A stretch of 64,000 nt of DNA from contig NC_064037.1 in assembly GCF_932526225.1 (NCBI RefSeq), positions 15,376,601 through 15,440,600 of the forward strand. Reading direction: 5' to 3'. The notes under the pieces were generated by a model. That model was not told the DNA's origin. It ran no database searches and was given only the letters and a program-made list of their open reading frames with translations. Both the position numbers and the translations under genes were made by a program. Below are positions 35,301-48,032 of the stretch, in pieces. This DNA is from Nematostella vectensis (taxonomy: Eukaryota; Cnidaria; Anthozoa; Actiniaria; Edwardsiidae). How positions within the stretch are numbered: position 1 is the stretch's first letter; every line of letters starts with the position of its first letter.

Positions 35301-38079
35301 GTTTCACGTGGCAGATCTGTATTCTGACGCTAAGGTCGTGCTTGTGGTTGAGAAGGAGGCAACTTATCACCGATTACTTGATGACGGATTACTGGAAAAG
35401 CTCAACCCATGTATAATGATAACGGTAAACCTTTAACCTCTACTGTATCGATCACTTGTCAAGGGTGGTCAGGGGGCTCAATTGAAAATGCATGGGACGG
35501 GATCGAGAGGCTAATCTGAGTTAAAGATGTCATCGTCAGGGAGTTGACTGGCATACCCCCTGTTTAAGGGCGCGTTTTTTACTCGTAATTCTGGGTGAGA
35601 ATGATTAGAATAGAAAAACCGTCTTGATGTTTATCCCGCGTTTTCATTCCGGGATGGAATGAAGGCCATTCCACCTATTCTGCTACCTGTAGCAGAATGA
35701 CTAGAATGCCATTCTGAATATCTCTACCAACCATATTCCCTTTCCAGAATGATAAAAAAAAAAACGCGTCCCAAAGCTTAGGGTATTAGCAGAACCAGCA
35801 AAATATTCTCAGGGTAGCAACAGAACTCTTAGGGGGAAAGGGGCCTTGTATGAAAAACAATTCTTGGGCACCCCAAGATATGCAAGACATAAGGATTCAA
35901 ATACATTCTGAAGAAATAAGCCAAAAGCTGAGAGGATGAGCACATTCTAGCCACTACCTTGGTCATTACCCTGAACTTCAGGGGAAGTAATTCAGACATT
36001 TTTTATCGCAGGGTAAGGGCTACCCTGATGTGAATACTCGTCAGATGGTACACAGGCTGTGGTGCACGCTACACGTTCCGGTGATGGCGCTAGTCGATGC
36101 AGATCCACATGGTAACAAATGTGCCTAGCGTCAAGGTCCATACAAAACCTTACACACATCATGCTTGTTTCGCACTCAAGACTACATAGAATACGCAGGT
36201 CAATACAAAGTATCTTATAAAGATTTTGCCTCTTTGCACTTTTTTTAATTTGGAGAGTTTGCACATTAATGTCAAGACAACATTTATACAAGTCAATCAA
36301 AGTCATCTAACAAAAGCCCAGTTTGCACCACCACACAGCCATGGTTTACCATACAGTGGCATAACCAGCCCTGTGTCCATCCCAAATCAAAGCTGTCCTG
36401 TTGCCACAATGTTGAGCGTTGGGGGTTAACGCATTTAGCGGACCATTTTCCCTTAGGTAGTTCATCCTTGCTCGCAGTGGCAGTACTAAATTTTCCTTAA
36501 TTACAGCAGACCTTCAATTTGATTCGGGGGTTCTGCCGAATCCCACGAATCCCCTGCAATGCAATGTTTGTTCGATCAATGTCAGTAAAATCTGCAATAT
36601 AAAAGCGTGCAAGGTCAAAGTTGTTTTTTTTTTTTTTTTTTCGAAACAATGATACAGACACCGGACCAAAGGCAAACTTACGACTTAGAAAATTGGAGTT
36701 GCTTGATAGAAACATTGTTGAAAATCATTCCTCTATGCACTAATGCTGCTTTTTTTCAAGGTATCGAGATCCTAAGTGTGTATAAATACGGCTCAAAGGT
36801 GAATACACTGTGAACTATATGTCAGTCCATGATGTCTTTGAGCATGCACTCAGTTTTATTACACTTCAATCCGACCTTGACCATGCTGTCTTATACAGGA
36901 CTGTTCTCTTTTTTGATTGTAGGCACTCAGTTTTAATATACTTCAGTCCGTCCTTGACCATACTGTCTTATACAGGACTGTTCCCTCTTTTGATTCTAGG
37001 CACTCAGTTTTAATATACTTCAGTCCGTCCTTGACCATACTGTCTTATACAGGACTGTTCTCTTTTTTGATTGTAGGCACTCAGTTTTAATATACTTCAG
37101 TCCGTCCTTGACCATGCTGTCTTATACAGGACTGTTCTCTTTTTTGATTGTAGGCACTCAGTTTTAATGTGCATGACCTCACAGTCCCTACCATCAGATG
37201 GCTAGGGGTGTGGCCTAGCGAGGTTGATCGGTTAGTGCTTGTACTTATGAATGGGTGCCATCCTTCTCCTGTGTTTCCCATTTAGAGTCTTCTTAATTTC
37301 TTCTTGTAGATTGTCTATCCCAGAGCATGTGCGAATTCCACTGACAGAACGAGATCGTAGCAAGTGCCATGCCTTGTTAAAGCGACCGTTCATGGACTCG
37401 CATCCGGCTTGGAGGCAAGAGGTAAAGATGACATTGTTAGACAGGCTGTCATTTTTAGAGTAATGCCAAGTCACCAGTAACCCTCACTTGCAAGGAATCC
37501 ATGCTTCCAAGAGGGAATACAGCACGAGAAAATCTCACACAGATCTCATACAGATTGAGTTCTTTGGGTCAAGATTCTGTCACGTTCTGATGTACGCTGA
37601 GATATTTTTTTTACTCGTGGTTGGCTAGCACAATTAATGTCAATTACAACGTATGTATGCTTTTTGCTTTCTCATCAGTAGTTTCTGGCATTCTCAAAAG
37701 TGGCTAAGGTAGGGTATAGATCTTTTGGAAAAGATCAATGTGCAAAGTAGTTGCACAACTGATGACGATCTGTATTGTATATTGTATTGGACTAGGTCTT
37801 TGGCTAAGTCCCTTTCCGATGTTTCACTTTTTAAGCAGTTGATCCTTAGAGATCAATTCATTGCTTCTCCCTTTCCAACTGCAGACTCCTCCTGCGATCT
37901 CACTCATCAGCATTATTCTGTTTTCAAGTGAAGACTTTCACATTGTTTTTGTTTTGCAGATTGAACACATGTTGACCAAAGGCTACAAAGCGGAGATGCA
38001 AGCTCTCTCTACCATAGCAACAAGTTTTCTAAGTGATACCTACATCGCCTTGAAGATCCGAAATGGACGATGGATTTAA
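32343..38079 (+). CDS. SPO11: SPO11, meiotic topoisomerase VIA-like initiator of double-strand breaks
   Basis: Fourteen exons: 32343-32500, 32624-32737, 32869-32957, 33033-33099, 33165-33273, 34328-34343, 34427-34497, 34901-34937, 35315-35424, 36012-36111, 36761-36798, 37154-37230, 37310-37421, 37960-38079; in frame, about 405 residues, near the usual animal length. The winged-helix 5Y-CAP domain has TKRDVYYTD with the catalytic tyrosine (second Tyr, about residue 147). The Toprim domain has VVEKEATY and the metal-binding LVDADPHG. The tail SKCHALLKRPF...GYKAEMQALS...GRWI is the SPO11 signature. In the nucleus the protein cuts DNA by tyrosyl-phosphodiester linkage to start meiotic recombination, with TOPOVIBL-type partners. 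Exon 6 is a 16-nt micro-exon. The start ATG is the first in frame. A transposon ends just upstream, and a 77-bp array precedes exon 12. Confidence 0.96.
33525..33850 (+). repeat. Degenerate CCCTAAAAGATAC repeat in SPO11 intron 5
   Basis: Seven or so scattered copies of a CCTAAAAGATAC-like motif with spacing of roughly 40-60 bp. Next to it (33355-33450) an inverted pair ATTACCCACTTTGTGG / CCACAAAGTGGATAAT forms a foldback around 60 bp. A C run (33884-33895) follows. Confidence 0.6.
35568..35772. mobile_element. MITE-like foldback in SPO11 intron 9
   Basis: About 205 bp bounded by imperfect inverted ends: GGGCGCGTTTTTTACTCGTAATTCTGG-type left arm and CCAGAATGATAAAAA...ACGCGTCCC right arm, with GAATG/CATTC-rich interior. 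Target-site duplication not resolved. No coding capacity. Confidence 0.6.
36847..37153 (+). repeat. 77-bp repeat made of SPO11 exon 12 acceptor plus coding start
   Basis: Exact 77-bp periodicity: CACTCAGTTTTA starts at 36847, 36924, 37001, 37078 and, as the true exon, 37155. From the second copy on, each is preceded by TGATTGTAG or TGATTCTAG, so three decoy 3' splice sites followed by the first coding bases of exon 12 (GCACTCAGTTTTAAT) lie upstream of the real one at 37152-37153. Confidence 0.95.
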
Positions 38080-38265
38080 TGATTTACCTTGATCTTAGTG
38101 ATGATTTTGAATTGACGCTGGATTTAGTGATTAATACATCACCCTGAAGATGTTGTGAAGACGAAGACCCGGAATGGATCATGGACACTAGATGTAGTGA
38201 TACAGTGAAGTTCACAGTAAAAATCTAGAATGGACGATGGATCTAATGTTGAAGTACCTAAATAG
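38080..38265 (+). repeat. Decayed repeats of the SPO11 coding end
   Basis: Fragments related to the final codons (AATGGACGATGGATTTAA at 38062-38079) recur after the stop: GACGCTGGATTTAGTGA (about 38113), GGAATGGATCATGGACACTAG (about 38172), AATGGACGATGGATCTAATG (about 38229), and beyond the MITE AAATGGATACTGGATTTGA (about 38477). I infer old tandem copies of the 3' coding end in the 3' UTR. Confidence 0.65.
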
Positions 38266-38466
38266 ATTACAGCCAAATTCGTTGTTGCGCGACCTCGGCG
38301 AATCCAAAATGCCATGTTTGGTTTGGAATAGCGCGTAGTCAGGCACAAGCTTTGGGGGCGGTTTGTCTGGTTTTGATTGTTTGGTTTGATTGACTACACG
38401 CTATTACAAAAAGAAGAAATGAATTTTGGATTCTGGCAGGTCGCGCAACAACGATTCTGGCTTTAA
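38266..38466. mobile_element. MITE, about 200 bp (family member 1)
   Basis: Inverted ends of about 40 bp, AGCCAAATTCGTTGTTGCGCG on the left and the complement of CGCGCAACAACGATTCTGGCT on the right, plus an inner inverted pair around TAGCGCGTAGTCA/TGACTACACGCTA. A second, diverged copy lies at 60881-61115 in a merlin intron. Possible TTA target duplication, not certain. Confidence 0.82.
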
Positions 38467-39188
38467 AGTGAAGATAAAATGGATACTGGATTTGATACCT
38501 GATTGTCAAGTGAGCATCTGAAATGGACCTTGATGACTGTAAATTTCTAAATAAACACTAGATCAGGTTTAGGTGTGGCAAATGAAAATAGAAATAATAA
38601 AAAACAAAAATATAATAGTAATAAGACAAAACTTTTATTTTCTGTGAATAAAATAACAGTGCAATATTCAGTCATTCACCAAATATTGTATTTAGCGTCT
38701 CAATACAGCATTTATCTCTTACGACAATTCGACATATGGAATATTTCGCTGGCTTTTTTTTTGCTGGTTTTCAATATTCTGGAAATTCTCGCTGGCGATT
38801 TCCAGCCTTTTGCCTTCTAGCTAGCTTCTAGCTAATCCTTGAAGCGTTTTCATTGGCCAGCACTAAAATGGTTACCAATCAGGCCACGTCTCCGCAAGGT
38901 GCAGACCAGTAAAAAAAGTACCAACTACAATTTCATTAAATTAAATGACAGAAGCAAGAATGCAGTTCTACTGTTGAACATTTTTTATAAGAGTTGACAG
39001 TAATATTGAAAATCATTGTAAATACACCTTTTTTTTTTCTACAAGTTTTTTTTGTGGCCAACATGAAAAAAACTCCACATAGTGGAAGTTTCCGTTTCGT
39101 CTACCAGATGAAGGATTTGCTATTTATTCCTGGGCTGTTGCAATTTCTCGATTGATTGTTGTCTATGTACATTGGCTACACGTCTTAA
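38467..39188. other. Convergent intergenic region SPO11 / VPS28
   Basis: The two genes converge here. AT-rich, with AATAAA-type signals such as AATAAAC at about 38550 (plus strand, plausible SPO11 poly(A) signal). No further gene seen. Confidence 0.5.
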
Positions 39189-42100
39189 CTAGGTGTGTTG
39201 TAGTGACCGGTTAAAGGAGTTGTAGGCCTGCTCCAAGTCAAACAACATTTGTCTGACCTGTTCGTCTGTCAGCTCATCACTTGCCTTCATACCATTGAGT
39301 GTTTGATACCTGGATGTAAAGATTACAGTAACTGACTAAGTACAGCTAAAAATATAGGTTGGCTAAGAATATCTGGACAAACAGTATTGGTTACCTGGCC
39401 AAGTATTAAAAACTAACCTGGATTTGAGCATTGAACGATTGAAAGGTTAGTTGGTTATGTGTAGACAAACCAGTAATTGCAGGCAATTACTATTTATGCA
39501 ATCATAGAGGACAGCACTACTCAGGGGCGTGTCTAGAGAAGAACACAGGATGGAGTCCAGAGTGGTAATTCACTGACCACGGATCAGTGAAGATCAAATC
39601 AGCATCTGTAGGTTAGCTCTGGTAATAGGTCACTAGATCCATCTAGAAACTTTCTATCCAAATACACGCATAAAATTAACTGTCTTCTTCACTACCAATG
39701 AAGGGGTCAACCGGAGTCGAACCCATATTATCAGATGAGTAGGGTGGGACTGGACCCCTTGGCCCCTACCCCCCCCCCCCCCTCTGGACACATGCTACTG
39801 ATTCTATGGTCTAACCACTTACCACATATTGACTTTCTGTTTCCCATCAAAGTCTTCTGGTAGTATTGCCATAGAGGCCATTGTGTCCATCAGATCTCGC
39901 AGATCAGGTTGAACCTGTTTTATAAACTGGTCAGACTGGCTAACAGGACAAGATGAACATGGGGGGCAAACATTAACCCCAACAACTAAATGCTAAGAGG
40001 CAGTTCACCAGAACTGGACTGGAATGCGTTAATTCGGGATTGAGCTCATCTCACCCCTATATCTTTCTGCATCGTCTGATACCAAATTGCAACCAAATCA
40101 GGCCAGTAGCAAGGGGGTTCAGGGGGATCGGAAGAACCACCCCACTCGACTTGATGGTCATAGTGGCCATCCTGTTAGTCCGCTCAAATGAAGGAAAATT
40201 GAGTACCATTGAGAGCTAGGGCGAGCTACCTAAGAGAAAATGGTCCGCTGAATGGGTAAACAAATACACCCCACCTAAACATCTGGCTACGGGCCTGCAA
40301 ATCATGGTATTATTCCAAACAACTTCTTATTTCTGAATTATTTAATACACTCATACCTCATCAACTGCTCTGATCTGTAGTCTCAGTTTGTCCATTATGG
40401 TTATGAATAGCTGAATAAGAAATACCATACATTAGCGTTAATACAGGATACATTCACAATGAGAATAGCTTAGGTAACTATTAGGTTAGCTATTAGCAAT
40501 GATGCCAAATGACTAATGTAGGTAGCAATGATGCCAACTGACTAATGTAGGTAACAATGATGCCAACTGACTAATGTAGGTAGCAATGATGCCAAATGAC
40601 TAATGTAGGTAGCAATGATGCCAAATGTAGGTAGCAATGATGCCAACTGACTAATGTAGGTAGCAATGATGCCAACTTACTAATGTAGGTAGCAATGATG
40701 CCAACTGATTAATGTAGGTAGCAATGACGCCAACTGACTAATGTAGGTAACAATGATGCCAACTGACCAATGTAGGTAGCAATGATGCCAACTGACTAAT
40801 GTAGGTAGCAATGATGCCAACTGACTAATGTAGGTAACAATGATGCCAACTGACTAATGTAGGTAGCAATGATGCCAACTGACTAATGTAGGTAGCAATG
40901 ATGTCAACTGACCAATGTAGGTAGCAATGATGTCAACTAACTAATGTAGGTAGCAATGATGCCAACTGACCAATGTAGGTAGCAATGATGCCAACTGACT
41001 AATGTAGGTAGCAATGACGCCAACTGACTAATGTAGGTAGCAATGATGCCAACTGACTAATGTAGGTAGCAATGATGCCAACTAACTAATGTAGGTAGCA
41101 ATGATGCCAACTGACTAATGTAGGTAGCAATGATGCCAACTGACTAATGTAGGTAGCAATGATGCCAACTGACTAATGTAGGTAACAATGATGCCAACTG
41201 ACTAATGTAGGTAACAATGATGCCAACTGACTAATGTAGGTAGCAATGATGCCAACTGACTAATGTACGTAGCAATGATGCCAACTGACTAATGTAGGTA
41301 GCAATGATGTCAACTGACCAATGTAGGTAGCAATGATGTCAACTAACTAATGTAGGTAGCAATGATGCCAACTGACCAATGTAGGTAGCAATGATGCCAA
41401 CTGACTAATGTAGGTAGCAATGACGCCAACTGACTAATGTAGGTAGCAATGATGCCAACTGACTAATGTAGGTAGCAATGATGCCAACTAACTAATGTAG
41501 GTAGCAATGATGCCAACTTACTAATGTAGGTAGCAATGATGCCAACTGATTAATGTAGGTAGCAATGACGCCAACTGACTAATGTAGGTAACAATGATGC
41601 CAACTGACCAATGTAGGTAGCAATGATGCCAACTGACTAATGTAGGTAGCAATGATGCCAACTGACTAATGTAGGTAGCAATGATGCCAACTAACTAATG
41701 TAGGTAGCAATGATGCCAACTGACTAATGTAGGTAGCAATGATGCCAACTGACTAATGTAGGTAGCAATGATGCCAACTGACTAATGTAGGTAACAATGA
41801 TGCCAACTGACCAATGTAGGTAGCAATGATGCCAACTGACTAATGTAGGTAGCAATGACGCCAACTGACTAATGTAGGTAGCAATGATGCCAACTGACTA
41901 ATGTAGGTAGCAATGATGCCAACTAACTAATGTAGGTAGCAATGATGCCAACTGACTAATGTAGGTAGCAATGATGCCAACTGACTAATGTAGGTAGCAA
42001 TGATGCCAACTGACTAATGTAGGTAACAATGATGCCAACTGACTAATGTAGGTAACAATGATGCCAACTGACTAATGTAGGTAGCAATGATGCCAACTGA

Positions 42101-45100
42101 CTAATGTACGTAGCAATGATGCCAACTGACTAATGTAGGTAACAATGACGCCAACTGACTAATGTAGGTAACAATGATGCCAACTGACTAATGTAGGTAG
42201 CAATGATGCCAACTGACTAATGTAGGTAACAATGATGCCAACTGACTAATGTAGGTAACAATGATGCCAACTGACTAATGTAGGTAGCAATGATGCCAAC
42301 TGACTAATGTAGGTAGCAATGATGCCAACTGACTAATGTACGTAGCAATGATGCCAACTGACTAATGTAGGTAACAATGACGCCAACTGACTAATGTAGG
42401 TAACAATGATGCCAACTGACTAATGTAGGTAACAATGATGCCAACTGACTAATGTAGGTAACAATGACGCCAACTGACTAATGTAGGTAACAATGATGCC
42501 AACTGACTAATGTAGGTAGCAATGATGCCAACTGACTAATGTAGGTAACAATGATGCCAACTGACTAATGTAGGTAACAATGATGCCAACTGACTAATGT
42601 AGGTAGCAATGATGCCAACTGACTAATGTAGGTAGCAATGATGCCAACTGACTAATGTAGGTAGCAATGACGCCAACTGACTAATGTAGGTAACAATGAC
42701 GCCAACTGACTAATGTAGGTAACAATGATGCCAACTGACTAATGTAGGTAACAATGATGCCAACTGACTAATGTAGGTAGCAATGATGCCAACTGACTAA
42801 TGTAGGTAGCAATGATGCCAACTGACTAATGTAGGTAGCAATGATGCCAACTGACTAATGTAGGTAGCAATGATGCCAACTGACTAATGTAGGTAACAAT
42901 GACGCCAACTGACTAATGTAGGCAGCAATGACGTCAACTGACTAATGTAGGTAGCAATGATGCCAACTGACTAATGTAGGTAGCAATGATGCCAACTGAC
43001 TAATGTAGGTAACAATGACGCCAACTGACTAATGTAGGTAACAATGACGCCAACTGACTAATGTAGGTAGCAATGACGTCAACTGACTAATGTAGGTAAC
43101 AATGATACCAACTGACTAATCTAGTTAACAATGATGCCAACTAAGTAAATCAGGTAGCAATGATTTTAACTTACAGACACTGTGTCAGCAATAGCTTTAC
43201 TTGTGCTTCCTTTGTCATCTTTAATAGTGATTGGTCGGCCTTCTTTGACACGTTCCAAGGCAGCAGGACAGTCAAGCTGTCAACATACAAAATGGAATTA
43301 AGTAATGTGTTACAACAATACACATGTCAATCACAAACTAGACACAACCAGTTATCTGATTTCTAATCTCACCCTAAATTTCTTCATAAATGCCTCCACA
43401 GTTGGGTAATCTGCAGATTGGACGAGTTTGAAAGCAGCCTGTTGAAGAAAAACTAACTATTAATTTACAGATCATTTAATGGATCATGCGCAAGTTATTG
43501 GAAGCTGCAAAATCATACATAAAAAACTCTAGCTAGGAGCATTTTTATAAAATGTTTAAGCAAAAGAATGACCATTACAGTTGTGCATCTTCATAATCCA
43601 AACCGCATCTTTATAACCTAAACTAGCTCTATTGTAAGTGGTGTAGAGTACCCTGTGACAGAGCAAAAAAAATCGCACAAAATTTTCCAATTCACAATAT
43701 ATAAGCTCAAGATTCCGCATACAAGGAGTTCCTCTGACCAAAGGCTTAATCCCAAATTTTAAAGAAATTTAGAAGATATGAAATTTACAGGGGCAGATAT
43801 AGCTTTTCGCTACAGGAGGGGGTTTGGCTGAGGGACAAAGGGGGGAGTGGGTAATTTGTTTTGTTTCATATGGCTTTATGGCAGCCCAAAGGATGGGATA
43901 TAAACCCCCTAAAACCTCCACCTAGATCCGCTACTGATTTATATATTAGTGAGAAAAATTGTCAAATTTCTAATCAGAGCCTGACTTCTCCCTAAAAACA
44001 AGGAGAATTCATACTTTGAACATTTGAAAATTGCACCTCAAGCCTCATATCTGGAAGATGAATCCATAAGAAAAAAAACACTTTTTGATATGTTGGTTTA
44101 CATAAGGAACCTCTATGCAAAAATACAAGACTACCAAAGTTAACCAGACTTTATTTTGGAAAAACTTGCCATTTTTTTGCTCTGTCGTACCCTGTGTTTA
44201 AATGGTTAAAATGACTGTACCTTGTACTGCACCAGGAGCTTGGAGCATGCAGCAGTATACCTACAGGACAAAACACAAGATATCAGCATGACCTTTCTAT
44301 TTATAGCTACGAACTTAAGCAAAACGTTCTGCTACCAGTATCTACATTACAGTGTGAAACAAAGACTGATTTAAACTCATGTTATCAACATGCACGAGGT
44401 TACAATTGCATGAGGTTAAATTTTGTTGACATTATCAAAGTATGAAAAAAGGGCGACTTCAGGATTGGATTTGGGCACACACGCCGTCCTCATTATTCCA
44501 ACTACTTTGTCAACAATGTAAAAAGTGGGCTAGCCACATAGTTGAAAGCATAGCTGTACCGTCAAGGGAGTTCTATGTTTTCACATACTTAAGGTCCCAC
44601 TAAGTATACTTATTGTTTGACACTTAAGTTAAACATAGTACAGGGGTGTTCTAAGGCCATTTTAAGCTTAAATCCCACCATCCAAATTTTGCTAAAAGTC
44701 TAGTTACGCTTTTGTAATTGGTATATTTCTGTATGCCTTTAAAAGAGATTTGATAAATTAAGCCCCAGGCTTAATTATCTTAAAAACAGGTACACCCATG
44801 CAGGTGTGCTGTAGAGTAAATCCTCCTACTCACTCTCTAGGCGTGACAGCGTCTCTTATATAGGCCTTCTCCAGACATTGCAATGTGTTCATGATTGAGA
44901 ATAAATCTGCCATGTTATCATATCTATAGATAAAAATCAAAGCAGGTTCAGTTTGGGTAAATATCCATACTTTTTGAAGAGTGCAATGTTCATCATACTT
45001 AAGGTAAAATTATGTATATTTAGAGTTGAAAAATGGGTGGAAGACAATCATAAAAAATACTTATTAATTTGTTAAATGAAACTAATCTTACCCATGAGCC

Positions 45101-48032
45101 AAGGAATAGAGTTTGTTTGCATAAAAGAATGAGACCTTTAAGCAGATGTTGTTCTTTTCATGTACCATTCCAAATGCAAAAATAAAAACATATGCATTAG
45201 GAACAGTACATGAAAAGAATGGTGTATCAACCAGGCCCAATGAATTCTTCAATTCATTACATATGAAAAACAAAATCCTCTCAACATTTTATTATCACTT
45301 TCAATCTGCCCCTTTTTATATGAAAATTGAGGTGCTTGTTTCAAATAGTTTAAGGTTAAGGGGTGCTTTCAGCCAGCAGGACGCCAAAAAACCGAAAGTG
45401 TCGGGGAAAAATGTTGATACGCGCATCAGATTAAATTGAATATTTTTCCTTGCTATAATAAAGGAAAAGTAGATTAAGATTAAATTGAAGATTAAATTGA
45501 TTAAATTGAATATTCTTATGTTATATGTCATTGTAAAGCTTAATAAATGGGAAATACGATAATCCTTTTTGTTTCTAGGTTTGATGAAATGCTTAATTTT
45601 TTAACGGGTATTAATCACAGGCTAGTTTTCAGCCAATCACCTACCTTAAAAACCTTAATGTGTCTAAACTATCTGCCAGATCTTTACGTTTTATGGCTTA
45701 TGTCAATCACCATATACAAACCTACCAAAGTGTATTTGGCTTTTGAGATATTTTTCTTTGTTCCTATGCAAATTTGAGTAAAAGTCAGAGGACTAAAAAA
45801 TTTCCAGTTAACACGACACCAGAGGACATAAAATACGATCCTCTCAAAATCTCTAGAGAGATTGAATAAATAACCTAGCGTGTTGCCAGATTTTGTGGTC
45901 ATAGCTCTTATACTTTATGCACATTAGGGTTTGGAAGTTTAGAAATGCATGTGAATTCGAAGCCCAGAAAATCTCTGTTGAAAGTTCTTGGAGAGTGCGA
46001 CACCTACTTGAGTTATCTGTCAACGAGGTGATCAATCATCAGCTCTAGCTAAACAGACCAACCAATAAAAGGCGAAAACCGGGCGAGTCATTACAGGGAG
46101 TTTCGAATTTGGCCATGAGAAAAACAAATGACAAGCAAGAATTCCTGCACATATGGGAAAGACAAGGAAAAGCCGCAATCATGCAAAACCAGGAAAGTGC
46201 AGCCGAGACCGATAGCAAATAGAATGCTAATTAACTATAACCGAAGGTCCCGGATGTAAGAAACACAGGGTTCCAGTAAGTGATAAGAGGATTAAAGGAT
46301 TAAAACACCTTGATGCTTACACAGAGTCTTCAAGCAAAATTTGTTTTTTCTTATTATATCGAGAGGATAATAAAAATCCAAACATTTTTTCCTTGCTATA
46401 ATAAAGGAAAAGTAGTAGGGAATTTAAAGATGCAAAAATATTTTTTTGGTAGAATTTTCACTTCAAGGCACCCCGTAACCTTAAGATCAAACCAGGGGAG
46501 CAAAAGGCGCCAAGTTCTCTGTTGATCTTGTAAACAATACAAGTAACAATGTTGATATGAATAATGTCTAAGCTAATAACCATTAAAGTCACTTACGTTT
46601 CTCTCTCCCTGGCTGTTTTGTACAGCTTCACTTCCTAAAACAAATGAAATTTAATAGGATAAAGGAATAAGATAACATAAAAAAGATAAGATAAGATAAA
46701 AGAATTAAGATCAGTCTTTATTAGAGGGGAAATTAAACTCACGGTTGACAGGGTATGTTTTATTTCTCAGTGAAAACAGAAAAGTTTTGCTAAAGACAAA
46801 GAGCTAATGCTTAATAAATATTGGCAAAACAAGATCATACCACCTAGTTTTTCAGTTTTTCTAGTCGTATCACTAGTCATATCATATGGCTTTGACACTA
46901 TTATTCCCAAAGAACACAAGGATTTTGAATCGGACTTGGGACTTTATATTTACGCTGTGTCTACTTGCACGGGTTCCGGTTAAGGAGGAAAAAAACTAGC
47001 TGCTTGGCTGTCCCCAATTTTCTCCATTTTTAGCCTAAATTACAAGTTTTTGGCATCTCCACGATCATTTAGAACAGGCAAGCGATGATTTGTAGCCTGA
47101 AAAGCTTTGCAACAAGCAGCATGCAAATGCTCGGCACAGAATAACAGCGTTATATTTATAACAATAATATCGTATTACAATGCAATTTTCTTTCCCCAAG
47201 GTCTATCGATCTCCAAAAATAAGAAAGGTTCAATTCAATCAATCCAACAAAATCAAATGATTGGTTTAAAGTGTGTTTGGTCATCAAAAAAAAAAAAAAT
47301 AGAAAACCTACCGAAAAAGAATTCGATTGCGCTGAATTTCGCTGCATCGTATTACATGATCAAGGTTAAAAATGATACTCAGTGATGCTATACAGATGCC
47401 GGCCGCCGTTCTCCCATAAATATACTTATATAAATAGGGAAGCACGGGTGGCCTAGTGTGTTAGCGCGTCGGCCTCTCACCGCTGTGGCCCAGGTTCGAA
47501 TCCTGGCTCAAACTGGGGATTTTTTCCGGGTTCCTGCCTTGAATCGAATTTGTCACAAGTGAGTTGAAGTTATTCTCCCGTGTTTCCAGTCTTCTCGGAT
47601 AAGGACACTAAACCGGAGGTCCCGTCTCTTCAAGCTGTACTACACTAAACCTGAACCGAAGGGACGTAAAAGAACCACTGGGGACGCAATAAACCCTCTG
47701 GCAGTGACCACCCCCAGTGACAGTGCTTACTAACCGAGGTTACACTTGAGTTGGAGCCATGCTCTGTTGTGTCAACCTTACCGCTATTTCATATGTGTAA
47801 TAGTGGTAGAAGCCTTATAAAATTATAAAATAAATGTAAACATTACCTCGTAAAGTTCAGGCCTCATTGCTGAAGAAAGGAAGGAGAAATCCGAGGTTAG
47901 AACATATTCACAACAAAAGTCATTCCCAACACCAAAGCAACAATCCAATAGATAAAATCTTAACGAAATAACGACAGAATAAAATAAGAACTCTTGCTCA
48001 CCCTGCTGCGGCCCTGGAAGCCCTGAAAACAT
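39189..48032 (-). CDS. VPS28: VPS28, ESCRT-I subunit
   Basis: Ten exons: 48032-48002, 47869-47847, 46634-46597, 44923-44834, 44260-44221, 43438-43373, 43276-43175, 40410-40357, 39914-39823, 39309-39189; in frame, 218 residues (human about 221). The N-terminal part has [19 protein letters not shown] and then a helical core ([35 protein letters not shown]). A linker with [12 protein letters not shown] and the C-terminal four-helix bundle ([38 protein letters not shown]) follow. VPS28 joins TSG101 and VPS37 in ESCRT-I on endosomes and its C-terminal domain contacts ESCRT-II/III partners; it sorts ubiquitinated membrane proteins and helps cytokinesis. Small first exons are typical. Intron 7 carries a 2.7-kb minisatellite starting next to the exon 7 donor. 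Unlike the neighbours, the coding sequence itself looks ordinary. Confidence 0.96.
39525..39785. repeat. Interspersed repeat, copy 1 (VPS28 intron 9)
   Basis: About 250 bp shared with 51383-51635 in the same orientation (CACTGACCACGGATCA, CTAGAAACTTT, GGGGTCAACCGGAG blocks). On the minus strand copy 1 has GGTTCGACTCC, a perfect pol III B box, so a tRNA-related SINE is possible. It ends beside a 14-base C run (39769-39782). Confidence 0.7.
40496..43166 (-). repeat. 29-bp minisatellite in VPS28 intron 7, about 91 copies
   Basis: Unit of 29 bp (plus strand AATGTAGGTAGCAATGATGCC followed by AACTGACT). It has a strict period with only point variants (GTAGC/GTAAC, GATG/GACG, GACT/GACC/AACT) plus a few short deletions near the left edge (about 40625). 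The right edge lies about 10 bp from the exon 7 donor (43174-43169), so nearly the whole intron is array. Variant patterns recur at 29 x 14 = 406 bp and 29 x 29 = 841 bp, showing higher-order duplication. No coding sequence. Confidence 0.97.
43439..44220 (-). other. VPS28 intron 5
   Basis: AT-rich intron sequence with no exon. A possible old repeat fragment (GGGGCAGATATAGC...GGATCCGCTACTG-like, about 43790-43940) has the layout of a degraded MITE with a G-rich interior. Confidence 0.45.
44924..46596 (-). other. VPS28 intron 3
   Basis: No exon seen. Two near-identical hairpins, TTTTCCTTGCTATAATAAAG followed by GAAAAGTAG, lie at about 45445 and 46388, suggesting paired termini or two copies of a small AT-rich element. 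Another palindrome pairs CTTTTCATGTACC (about 45155) with GGAACAGTACATGAAAAG (about 45200). Confidence 0.5.
47438..47820 (+). mobile_element. tRNA-derived SINE
   Basis: Begins GGGAAGCACGGGTGGCCTAG and contains a pol III A box-like GTGGCCTAGTG and a B box GGTTCGAATCC (about 47493) at tRNA-like spacing. A non-tRNA body of about 300 bp and an AT-rich 3' end (ATAAAATTATAAAATAAA) follow. It lies in VPS28 intron 2, antisense to the gene. Target duplication not clear. Confidence 0.82.

Noticed and set aside
38575-38820. Small open frame after SPO11
   Set aside because: AT-rich composition, no family resemblance, lies in the convergent intergenic region.
40496-43166. CRISPR-like regular array
   Set aside because: Units are directly adjacent with no unique spacers, within an intron of a eukaryotic gene; it is a minisatellite.
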